Assembly: GCA_013397935.1 (NCBI GenBank)
Contig: VZRN01011461.1
Span: 2,105,681-2,169,680 of the forward strand
Direction: 5' to 3'
From: Dasyornis broadbenti
Taxonomy: Eukaryota; Chordata; Aves; Passeriformes; Dasyornithidae
DNA: 64,000 bases
The notes under the pieces are model-generated. The model was given only the letters and a program-made list of their open reading frames with translations. It had not been told where the DNA came from and searched no databases. Positions 26,801 through 38,300 of the stretch are shown here, one piece after another. The position numbers and the translations under genes were made by a program. Every line of letters begins with the position of its first letter. The stretch's first letter is position 1.

Positions 26801-28634
26801 CTTGGAATAGAGGTGAATTTCACCTGTTCCCAGGAAAGGCTGATTTCTCTAAAAGCTGCTCTTCTGTCACTGAAGATTGGGGTTTTTTTACACAAAGTAG
26901 TTCCTCCTGCATATTTTGAGCAGCTAAAGAGCAATATGTTTGCAGACAAACCATAAAGATCAGTGTGTTTCCTTCCCTCTAAATCTTCCAAAGATCCCAG
27001 TTTGATCTCAGCATGATTTTGAAAGCTTTGATCTTTTAAGGTTTAATTTAGTCCAGTGACAACATGGTTCTCCAAGGCAATTCACCTTTCCCTGAGTTGT
27101 TTAAAAGAAGAAGAAAAAGGGTGAAAAGGAAAAGCAAAAAACACTTTGTAAGTGAGGAACAAAACCTTCATTAGAGAGAAAGCATCTGAAAATCTCCTCT
27201 CCAGCAAAATAACCCTTTGCAATCCCATTAGCCTGCCATCAAAAAATTGTTCTCTGTGGTGGTTATACTCTCTACACACCCTTCTTAATCCGTTTTGAGA
27301 TACTAAAAAAAGTCCAAATAAATAGTTTATTTACTGTTTCAGTTCAAAGCTAATACATTTAAAAAGTGTAAAATTGTTTCACAGTTGTGTAGGACAACCT
27401 TTGCTAAACTCAAATGGAAATAAATAACAGTTCATTGTACCCCAGCTGAATCTTTTTTGTCAAACACTCAGATGCAGCCCCGTGTTAAAAATCTCATTAT
27501 ATCTCTCATCACATGGCTGCACGTTCAGTTTAAGTTGCAACAAGAATTGGCTGCAGTAGCCATGCCTGCTGTAAGATATGCCCCTAATAATGAATGTTGC
27601 TTTGGAACCTAATTCTCTTTCTGCTTTCCACCCCTCTATGAGAAAGGGAAGGTGCTGGTAGGGGTCCACGAATATTCTTTTGCTCTCGAGTCCCTTGGTT
27701 GTTTGGGGGAGCACTGGGCTGTGTGATTGCAAACACGGGCTGTTTCATGGTCATTTGCCAATTGTCAAGGAGCGCGTAGAGAAAATAGGGGCTACCTTTT
27801 AATGGGTGGAATTAAAGGGAATAAGAGCAGCACAGCTGGAATGCTGCTAATGTGTTTATTTTGTACCGTCCTGGTGGGTAATGGGCACTGGAACAGAGAC
27901 CGTTTGCCCACCTACCCCAGCAGAAATTATTGCTGGTTGCCTGTACCAAGGCTTAGAAAGAGCTAAGAAACCATAATGTACTTAACCGATTATGTAATTC
28001 CGTTCCCTGGAGGGGAAAAAAGAGTTTCTCAACACAGTTTGTGATGAGCTTGTTCCCTAGAGCATGAAACATTAATCTACATTACTAAAGCCTCTTAGCT
28101 GAATATTAGTTAGCGGCCTGTGAGCCCACTGAGGTTCAGAGCGGGGTGAGTTGTTAGCGGGTGACTGGGGCTCAGTTCAGTGCTGCCTTGCAGCCCCTGA
28201 GATCTGTTTGTGCACTAAATGTTGTTCAAAATGACAGTTGAACACGTTCTCTTAATTGCCAGTAAGTGATTCCCTTTAATTTTCATTTCATCACTTCTTT
28301 CTCATTCTTTTCATTGTCAATTTGATACCACAGAGAAACAAACAAACGGCATCTCGCCTTGCCACCGCCTTGGCAATGAACGGTGGTGTTTCATCCCACA
28401 GCCATTTTGGCAAGTGTATAGGAAGGATTATATAGCACAAAATGTATGCTTTTGGAAGGAGAAAATTGAGGGTGGGATAGGAATCTTTGGGCACTCAGCA
28501 TGCTGGTGTCTCCTGTGGGGTTTAAATAAAATTCCATTTGTCTGCACCAGATATATCGCACTAAGCTTTTGAGACTGGCGGCGTACACTTGAATAAATGA
28601 GTAACAAACCATTTTACATCTCAGTGTTCTTGGG
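23822..28634. other. Unique non-coding DNA with a GC-richer pocket
   Basis: No gene is supported. The segment 25980-26520 is clearly richer in GC and CpG than its surroundings. It includes five CpGs within about 45 bases at 25985-26030 and a TATA-like word at 26146-26152, discussed as a finding. A run of overlapping open frames at 26314-26608 on both strands is a by-product of that composition. The rest is AT-rich sequence without recognised repeats. Confidence 0.6.
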
Positions 28635-28764
28635 CTGAGCTTTTTGTCCCCTTACCTAACTCTGAAACACCAAACACTGCAGCAAAAGACAAATTAGGAT
28701 CAAGAAAATGGTGTGATGTGCTCTCCATTTGCAGGTTGTAGAGGATGAGCTTGAGCTTAAACCT
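28635..28764 (-). repeat. Left arm of an unassigned inverted repeat pair
   Basis: The reverse complement of this 130-bp segment matches 30567-30698 at about 92%, with a 52-nt perfectly identical core (28675-28726 here). In minus orientation the core runs through 'cctaatttgtcttttgctgcag', which has the form of a branch site, pyrimidine tract and AG acceptor. It is followed 21 nt later by 'gtaagg', the form of a splice donor. The reading frame shared with the other arm stops here at a TAG where the other arm has TGG. I do not recognise the family. It may be an undescribed low-copy repeat, an inverted local duplication, or two copies of a small exon. Confidence 0.95.
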
Positions 28765-30566
28765 GCACATGAGAGGCACAGGAATTTTTCCCACCTCAGA
28801 GCAGCTGGACTCATGGAAGTCTTTTCCATTCTTCTACAGAAAAAGGGATGCAATAGAAGATGATCTGGAAATTTTTCCTATCAAATCCCATGCTGTTACA
28901 GGGACCTAAAACCCTGGTGGGAGTTTTGTTCCTACATCCACCCTGTGATATTTTATGATATCTAGGCAATTTTAACTATTCTATTGTTACTTGTTGAATA
29001 TTGGATACTGCATTTGAGGGTTCAGTTCAGTGTTCTTAAGCAATGCTTAATGTCTATTTAATATTAATATTCTTCATCAAAGTCACAATTTTATTTTAAA
29101 TAATGGTTTTTCTCATTATTTTTTAGCCATTGATCATGTTATCATGAATCTGTATTCGATATGACAGCTGGGAAAGTTTTTATTTTCTAATAATGAAAAC
29201 TGTGGTTCTCATGTTATCGCTAGCATCTGGAAATGATAGTTTTAGCCAGCATCAAGAGTAATGAGACTTTCAGTTTGGTCACAAGAGATGGCAAAACTAT
29301 TTGTTGTAGCATGTCCAATTTTTTGCCCAGGTGAGAAATAGAAGAAATATTCTGATGTGTTTTGACTGGCTGTTCTGTTCCCAAAAGGATTAGAAAAATC
29401 CTCTTTCGTATCAACTTAGAAGGAAAGGTTGGGGATGTTGTTTCCACTGATACATTTTCATACGTTTCAGTACCCCAGGTCTAAATAATTTGGAACTTCA
29501 GGGATACATATAAACAGCCCAGGATCAGTGATGGCATCTAAGACAAATGGATTCATACCTTTTTTTTATGCCATGTCTTGTCAAATTGGTAATGCATTTA
29601 CATTAGCTGATTCTACAAGATATTCAGCTCTGTGTGCCTACATATCTGACATAAAAATCAAATATTTTATCTTTTTCCATCATTTACTGGGTGTTTCTCT
29701 CTTACATTTTTTTCTTTTTTGTTATGGAATTATGATAACTTACTGCTTTATATAATTGCAGAATGCAAGGAAGACTCCAGATAATTGGGATTTTAATTAA
29801 TTTTGTGGCCCTAATTTTTTCATTGTGCCAATAATATCAAAGAGAAGGGAGAAATTTACAATCAAATGATAATAGTAAGTTTGACAAACTGTATAGAAAC
29901 CTTTAGTCTAACTCGCTATTAGTCGAGAAGAGACCTTGACAGATCTCTTTGTGGTTCTTTGGTACTCTGGAAAAGGTTGACTGATGGAGGAGTTTTAACA
30001 GAATTTGTGTATTTTCACATCATTAAAAATAAAAACAGACATCCTCCAACTGTTATCTTGGAGTAAGACATTATGGATGTAGCCAAATCCGAACCAGAAC
30101 TGGTTCTTCCAGAGTCCCGAGCAGGCATCAGGTAAAGAGAACAACAAAACCGGTGGATACACTGAAAATAGAGATCCAGGACCCACAGGAGCAGTGGGGC
30201 TGGGAAGGGCTGCCAAGGCAATTTGGCGGCTGTTAGTGGAGCTGATGGAGCAGGCTTTGTTGCTGGCCTGGGGCTCGGGCTGTGCTCGGGGACGAGACCG
30301 GAGCGAGGCTTCTGAGGACAATAAATCTCAGGTACACACTGAGAGCAGGGAACAGGAGATGCTGCTGCAGAGAGGCAAGAGTGCAGCCACACCAATGTGA
30401 AACAATTGACTTCAGGCTCTGGGGAGTTCCCATGGCTGCTGTCTCATCCTGGAGTGGGATTTGGTGTTTGAGGAGGAAACAGAGGCACAGAGGGGCGGAG
30501 TGTAGCTGACAAGGAAGGGCTGCCTGTGTGAGCCCTCCCTGAGAGCACTGCAGTGACTTCAACTCA
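28765..30566. other. Spacer between the inverted repeat arms
   Basis: No gene is supported in these 1.8 kb. The left two thirds is AT-rich. The right part (30090-30550) is GC-richer, with overlapping short frames on both strands. Neither a transposase frame nor a tRNA-like sequence was recognised, so the pair does not look like the termini of a known DNA transposon. Confidence 0.6.
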
Positions 30567-30698
30567 AGGTTTAAGCTTGAGCTCGTCCTCTACGCCCTGC
30601 AAGAGGAGAGCACATCACACCATTTTCTTGATCCTAATTTGTCTTTTGCTGCAGTGCTTGGTGTTTCAGAGTTGGGTGGAGGGGGACAAAAAGCCCAG
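30567..30698 (+). repeat. Right arm of an unassigned inverted repeat pair
   Basis: This 132-bp segment is the reverse-complement partner of 28635-28764, with its identical core at 30605-30656. It differs by roughly ten substitutions and a 2-nt insertion near 30678-30685. In the longest shared frame four of the changes are silent third-position changes: two A to G at TCA/TCG and ACA/ACG, one AAA/AAG and one TGT/TGC. Three other codons change residue, and one distinguishes TAG from TGG. That is too few to prove coding constraint. The frame here continues past the repeat for about 40 codons before a stop near 30820. Confidence 0.95.
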
Positions 30699-32329
30699 AC
30701 CCCAGCTGGGCGTCAGATTCAGAGAAGTCATCATGAAAGCCCTGGAGAAGGAAAGGGGCTTCAGAGATGTTTGGATTGTCAAGTACGAGTTACTCCTAGA
30801 CATACCCCCTGTACAGTCGTAGCCTTGGACTTGACCGGACTGCAAAACTACAGGTGAAAAAAAGCCACAAACCGTAATTGTTTTGATCCTCTGTGTTAGA
30901 TTTAGTTTCTCTTCCCGAATATGTGATTTTACGTAAAATTAGTGTTCTGAAAAGGAGCAGTGCAAACCCCACAGGAGGTAAATGTAGCCTACAATATACT
31001 TCTGTTATTGATGTTTATGGGAATTTTGTGAAATGTCACCTGTTTGGGGTTTTTCAGGGTTCATATTGATGATATATTTGGGATTTTTCTGGTTTGACAG
31101 TTTTTCTTGTTAATCTCCTTTTAATTAAAAACAATACAAAGCAAAATGTTTTTCTGCACATGCCTTCAAGCATGGAATTGAGTGTCATATGTCTCTGCAC
31201 CTGTCAGGGCTGTACAATAGGTGACAAAGATCCAAAATGTGACACAATCATCACTGAGGTTGGGAAGGTAAAAGGAATGGGATCTATTCCGCTGGTTAAT
31301 AGTTCCTTGTGACATATAGGCATCTTAATGATGTTTTATTTTGGATTGAGAACATTTTCAGTGTGAATTTTTGTTAACACTGGCATGAAGCTCTGGGATT
31401 TTGAGGATAAATGATGTGTCTTGAGTTAAATCATTCATGACATATTGTTAATAGATAACTATAGGAAAAAACACTGGAATTTACAATTCTGGGGAAAGAA
31501 AGTGTAACAACCACAGCAAGCATATTATTAAAAAACACTACCTGCTTTTTCACTGCTCAGAGATGTGAAAAAGGCTAAGCTCTGCTTTTGTATTAATTCA
31601 TGGCAAATCATTTGCCCAGTTCTGACACTAACAAGAGCCTATTTCATATTTGCAGACCTCCAAACCTCCCGTGGTACTTGAGAGCATTTCAGCACGATGG
31701 CTGATCAGGCCTGCACTCTGACACATCCTGCACTGATCATTTATCACAGTCAGAGATGATTTATTTACTTCCGACCCTTCCTGAGTCGGCAGCCTGCCTT
31801 CAGGATAATGTGGCTACTGAGTTTAGTTGTGTTTCAAATTAATAGATTCATTTCACTTTGGGCTCACAGATTGTGCTTGCTTGGGTTTCATTTTAATTAA
31901 AAACATAGTGGGAATTACTGTTGAACCTCAGAACGTTGATTTTGATCAAATTACCTTTCGGTGTAACTCTGACTCTGGAAGAATTTGGATTTCTGCACCT
32001 CTGGAAAATCTGGTGTTACCTTTCCTGTTGTTTTACTACTCTGTTTTATGGAACCATTGCAACTGTTTCCCTCATTACAGTACAGAAATTTTGTCCCATG
32101 TGTCCCTTGTCTGCAAGTCAATCTGGGGGCATTTGGAATAAAAACGTCCAGAGGAGCTGAAGGCAATTTTTTTTGTACCCCTCTAAAGTGGAGATACCTT
32201 TCCCATTCCAATAATGTTCCTGTGGTAAATGCCAGCACAAGGGTGCATGTTGGAAGCAGGGGTTGCAAAGCCTGGTCCATGGCACGAGTTATTCCTTCTG
32301 GGCTTCTGTACTGTGAGGCTCCAAATTGC
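30699..32329. other. Unique non-coding DNA
   Basis: No gene or repeat recognised. The sequence is AT-rich with scattered short open frames. Overlapping frames on both strands at about 31950-32330 are not convincing as protein. Confidence 0.65.
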
Positions 32330-32377
32330 AGATGAGAACTTAAAAGTCTTTTCCCAACTACTCTATGATTCTATATC
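32330..32377 (+). mobile_element. Short CR1 3' terminus
   Basis: The order 'gatgagaacttaaaagtc', 'ttttcccaact' and 'actctatgattctat' parallels the last fifty bases of a CR1 element, which typically end in ATTCTATGA-type repeats after a 'gatctttaaggtcccttccaac' block. Only the terminus is recognisable. The preceding 100 bases may be a more diverged part. The family match is from memory. Confidence 0.55.
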
Positions 32378-35300
32378 AGTGCTGGGTTTTTTTTTTTATT
32401 ATTTTTTTTACCATGGAAGACTACTGACAAGGCATGGTTCAGCTTTATAAAGATGTCTAATTAGGTTGTTCAAAATTTTAGAAATATATCAGCTAAGTCT
32501 GGGAAGATAGTTTTTTCTCTCTGCTTTTTTAACATCCAGGAATATGTTAGTAGTTAAACCTCATCAGAATCTGAGGGTACCGTGAAGCTGCTCTGCTGTA
32601 GCTCACACTATATATGTGTGCATATTCCTGTAGGCATCTGTCATAAAATCCTTATGTGGTTATAAAGATTTCCATTCTGCTCAGACTCCAGGCAAAGCAC
32701 CACAGGAAGGAGCTTCACTGGAACCCATTCCTGTGAAGTAAAAATTCTGCCAGTCCAGCATTAACATAACAGTATCAAAATAGATGACAAGTCTCTGGAT
32801 CTTTGTCACACAGACTGTGCTTTATCTCTAATAGGGATGAGTTTAGCTCATCTTTCCAAAAACGAGTGCAGTAGTAACACAGATCAGTAAATATTGCAGT
32901 CATTGCTGCAAATGGGAGAATTATAGATCGTCTGCATGTACGTGCTGTAACCTTTCAGAGTGAAAAAGCAAATTTATTTATATATCTTTCATAATTCTCC
33001 CCGTTTGCCCGATGACTGCCCTTGCTGGGCTGTGTTATAGCTTCTTATTAGCTTTCCCCTTTGTAATGGAAGATTTTATGTTGGATACTCAAATATCTAT
33101 AAAGACACTAGTGAAAAAGTCTACATTTACAACATAATGCCAAGAGGGCTGCTGGGATGTCTGTAATGCCCCTGTACTGGTATTGGACATGGATTTAGTA
33201 GCAGAGAGATGCAACCAAGGTGTTCCAGCAAACAGATTTATTCCAGCTGAAGATCAGAGTGTTTGAGCCAGGCTGTAGGCAGCCTTCCCCGATAACCTCC
33301 TCAACAGATCTCTTAAGGCCAGGGAGCTCTGCAAATAAATGGGGTGAAAATTTCAAATGTAGAGGAACGGAGGCTCATCAAATATTTATTTGTCTTTCAG
33401 CATTTTTCTTTTCCTTCTGTAGAATGGTCTTGTCTTTCACGACAGCAAACTGAGGTCTGTCTGTTTCGGGCACCAGGCTCTTGGACACGGCTCTTGTTCT
33501 AACAATCCGTTCATTTGCTCGTGGCAGCTCACGGACTCTTCCAGAACTCACTGCTTTGGGGTACTTTCTTCCCTCATATCACTGCCTGAAATATCATGCT
33601 GAGCTTTAATCTCTCATTTGATTAAGCGTAGTTCAAATTTACCTGTGGGCTTGGGAGGTTCTGTATGACTTTTTCAAGTTCAGAAGATGTGATCCTGTCT
33701 TGCTTCTACAGCTACGGCATTGTGGGCATGAAAGTCAATGCAGCGTTCGTTCTAAACATTGACATTAAGTTCATGACCCACTGTCTGTATGATTACCTTC
33801 AATAACATTAATTTGGCTTAATTATGGATCACTGTGTGAATGATATGTCTAGCTTCATCAGCCATCCCTCACCATCTTTCACTGGACAAGAGCATAAAAT
33901 AACTAAAGATTGGACTAAAGAATCTCAATAAGTAGTCTAAAGTGAAAAAGCTGATCATGGAGTAGCTTTTGACTATTTGCTTTTTCAGTATTAATGGCTG
34001 TTGAAAATCCCGTTGTTTGTTTAGTAGCCAAAGTTTCTAGTGATAGTCTTGAATTGTGGTGTCTTTCTTTTTAAGATCAGCAATTCCATTCATCCTTTTA
34101 GCTCACTAATTGTTGTCCTTAAACATACCTGAGTTATTCCAAGCCCTTCTTGACTAAAAATATAATAATGTGATAATTTTACTTTATTGGTCCAGTCTTG
34201 GAAAAGCCAAGTGAAGTTGAATGCTACAGATTCGTTTCTTGAAAACTAAAATATTAAGCTTCTGACAGTGTATAAAAATGTTGCATTTGGAAAGACGTGC
34301 TCTGATTTAACTCTAAGTAATTACAATAAATAATCACTTGGGTAAGTCTAAAATGCTGAAGAACTTACTAGGAAATATGTTCCCATCAAATCATGGAGTA
34401 GAAAACAATTTTACCTACATCAGTATTTATTGTGAAATTTTTTTTTTAACAGGCAATAAAAAGGAGGAGTGGAAAAAAACCCACAAAATAACTGCTAGAT
34501 AACGTGCTCAGAAAAGAGAGTTTTAAAAGTTAGTGTAGTGCCACAGAGACTGAGCCATGATTTATGTCAAATATTGGGCCTGTCAGTGTGTTAGTGGAGA
34601 GTCCGGGAACCAGAGCAATAAAGGGGGTGTGAAAAAATCCATGAAATAATTGAGACCCTGAAACTTTAACATTCCAGGTTTCTGCTAGAGCACCCAGGTG
34701 ATCAAAACCCTGATGGCGAAGGGTTCCCAGGGCAGTTCGGGGACCTGGTTTATGTCTCCACTGAGCAGAAAGAAGAGTGAGTCCTCCAGTCCCAGTGGCC
34801 TCAGGCACTTGGCTGAAGTCTGTGCCTTAATCCTGATCTTTTTTCAGCCATTAGTTCTGCAGTAATCAAGATCTGTAGAATTGGTAATTATTTATCATTT
34901 GAGGCTTTTTCCCCTCTAGGCTCTGTCTGTTTGATTTATGTACCTGGAACCTCCTTTAACAGCTGCCACCCTGGTGTGTATTTATTTATCACTAAAGAGG
35001 GAAGAAAGTGTACTAAGTTCAAAGCCTTGAAGCAATCTGAGCATTTCCTCCTAGAAGAACATTACATAGCAATAAAGAGTGGAAATGTAGCAAGGCAAGC
35101 TTGGGAAGGTGAGAAATGCAGAAGACCCTACCTTTCCGACAGGGAAAAATACTGTTCCAGTTACTAAGCCTAATTTGGAAATAGGAAGATAGTTCTTATT
35201 CAGGGAACAGGTTTAAACTAGGCAAGCTTGATGCTGAAGTTTTTAAGGGAAGATTCATGTAGATTATTTTGGACTTCCCATCCTTGAACACAAGTGTGAA

Positions 35301-38300
35301 CTATTTGAAATGTGATAATGGTCATCAACAATAAGCTCTGAGACCTGGACAGTAACAGGCAAACTCATCCTTAACCTCCTTACACCATTATATATTCAAG
35401 GATGGGTTAAAATCTGTTTGTGGCTGCACTTTTAACCATAGAGTAGAGATAAACTCGTGTTTTAACTGTTGTGAGAAGCCTCTTGGGTTCATACTACTAA
35501 AAAACATCGAAGCTGAAATACTGAGGGGTGGTCTGCATCGTAAATGGGTTTGATTTTATTGAGATAACAGCTGGATGCTGTTCCCTGCGCTCTGTGAAGA
35601 AAAAATGGATTCCTCTCTAGAGATGTGATGGTTCGTCCTCAAAATAGCTTTTTAGAACTTGTAACAACCAGACAAAATCCTTTTCTGTAGTGTTGCCCCT
35701 GGTTGCTTCCTCCCATCCCTGGTCGGGACCGTTTGGATGGATCTTTGGATGGATTTTTCCCTGAGTCTTGTTCCTCCTTTACTGTGCTGGGTGTTTGTTG
35801 TCTCAGCCCTTCCAGGATGCAGCAGCGCTCATCAGCTGCTTTGGGGAGCAGAACTGATGCACAAAGGGGGGCCCTTCACTTTTCAATCAATCTCCATTTC
35901 TCTTGTCTGTTTAAAAAAAAATGGTTCAATATGATACCTATTTATTCTGAGTTGTTTCCGAGGGTGACCTCTATTTTTAAAAATCTTTTATTATTTTGTA
36001 TAATTTTATGTACATTATTAGGATGGGAGACCTTGACGAGCTTACTGTACTCTTTACTCCTTCCTTTCCTGTTTAATGATCCTTCTTCAGCAAAATGTTT
36101 ACATGCGCCTGCGTTAGTCCATTTCTGTTTGGAAATTCACGAAGCAAGCACACTGGGTAGAATTGTGACCCTGCTGAAGCCTGATGGTCCTGCCTTTGGT
36201 GGCTGAACTTCCCAACTCCACTCATTTCAATGCGATGTGAGTTTATGTGTAGCGGAAAGAGAGAAAGATAAGAAAAGATTTAATAGTAAATACTACATGA
36301 AGGCACTTTAAAGTTGTAATACAGAGGAAGAGGTGTGGCAGCAGTGATCCTCTGTGGTTACAGTGAGGAAGGAGATAAAATTGCAGCTTGGTTGAAAATT
36401 ATGTCAATGATCTTAATGAAGTTTAAAGAAATGTGGGAATACCAAAACAACCCAGAAAAAAACCCAGCAAAGGTAGATTTTTGGCTTTCTTAAATTATTT
36501 ACAATTTTGTTAGAAGCCTGTCATTTAATCCTCAGAGCAAATCAGTTGGTAAAAAATGAGGAAGCCTATCCAAATGTAAAATTTCGCTGACTTTTACTTA
36601 ATTACAAAGCTATTGTCAGACTTAGGATGTCTTACTTCCCTCTCACATAGAAGCTTTCTCCTGAAAATGTTGTGAGAGCTCAGCATTTATTTGTATCATC
36701 AGAGACCACGAGTCAGAATCTCGTCTCTTTTTAATCAATACAATGCAGCAAAGACAATTGGAATGTTAAAGATGGTTTTCTTTTACCCATTAAATGAGGT
36801 TTATAAGCTTTGCTTTCTCTCTTTCTACCATGCTAGCCCTTAACTCTTTTATCACATTAATGCCAGTGGCTCAATATTGTGAATTCTGTGTCCTGCAGCT
36901 GGAGCTACTTAACCCAATTAACACGATGCTCTTCCCTAATGCTGTTTGGGCCCGAGTGACCGATGAGTCAAGTGACCCTGTTTGGACATCCTTAATATTC
37001 TTCAGAGTCTGAAACTGTGCTGCGCTCTCAGTTCTGCCTGTGGGAAAGATGATTATGTGCAACCCATGAAAGGAGAAGTTTTCGCCATCCCATCCCTCAT
37101 AAAAAAGGGAAAAAAAATACCAGGCAGATTAAAAGAGTTACGTGCAGGATCTAAACATATCTTAGGCATAAAAGAGAAAAGTTTTGGTTGTTTATTTGTT
37201 CTGTGCTTTTGTGTGTGTGTTGATGGGGAGGGTTTAGAAGCCATGGGAAGATCTAACTGAGTTGTGACCTGATCTCTGGAGCTTGATTTGGATTTGGAGC
37301 CCAAGTTCAACATCCTGGAGATCTGAAGGGTTCCTCCTCCTGAGTCAGTAATATTCCTTGAACAGTCATCAATTTTACTTGTGTTTTGTAGTAAGGTTTT
37401 AGGATGCATTTCAGGGCAATTTGCTCAGTTAAGATTATAGTACAGTGGGAAAAATACAAAGAGGCCCTGCTGCATGGACTGTCCTTCCTCCACAGTGCTA
37501 AGAGCAGCAGGTTAGAATTAAAAAACAAAAAAAATTAAAAATATGCAAATCTGAATGTTGTTAAAATTTAATTTACTTCATCTTACATTGGTGCTAAGAT
37601 TGTTACTTCCAGTGATCAAAAAGACTGAATGTTCCAATCTCAGAATTGGTCTAGGAATAGTTTCTTATAATTTAAAAAACAAGAAAAACAAACCTGTGTT
37701 TTTGCCTCAAGATAAAATTTCTCTATCCCTATGAGGTTATATTATTAAATAGATTATATAGATTTTTTGTTGTTGTTGTTGTGAAGCTTTTAGTCACTTA
37801 CAGTGGTCAGTCTTTAATAATGTGTATTCACATAAAAGTGTTGTGCAGAACTTACCTGATGATGATAAGGAACCCCTGGCTACATCAGGAGTGTTATTGT
37901 TTGTGTGAACACGGTGCTGCAAAATTGATAGACAAATATACAGGTTAATCTGTGGTGAAAGCAGCTGCTATATGTATTATTCTTATTTGCAGGAAGAAAA
38001 GAAATAAAGAAATTAACCAATCTCAGAATACACTTAGAACTCGGGCACTTTCATGTTTTCAGACTGTGATGAATTCTCTGGATGATGCAGCAGTACTTTC
38101 TCGTAATAAATTCCTATTAAACTGTCAGAATATTCAACCACTCAGTCTTCCTCTCCTGATTTTGTGAGTCACGTTGCAATAGCACATCTGAAGAAACGCA
38201 AACATTTCTCATGTTAATTAGGAGACTGGGAATTCTTTGTTATTTACTGCTTCCACCATCAAAGGTGGTTGCAGTTTTCAAAGAACTGGCGCGTTTGCTC

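Noticed and set aside
35703..36206. 167-codon plus-strand open frame, the longest in the window
   Set aside because: The translation mixes low-complexity and hydrophobic stretches from T-rich DNA with no recognisable family. One such frame in 64 kb is expected by chance in six frames.
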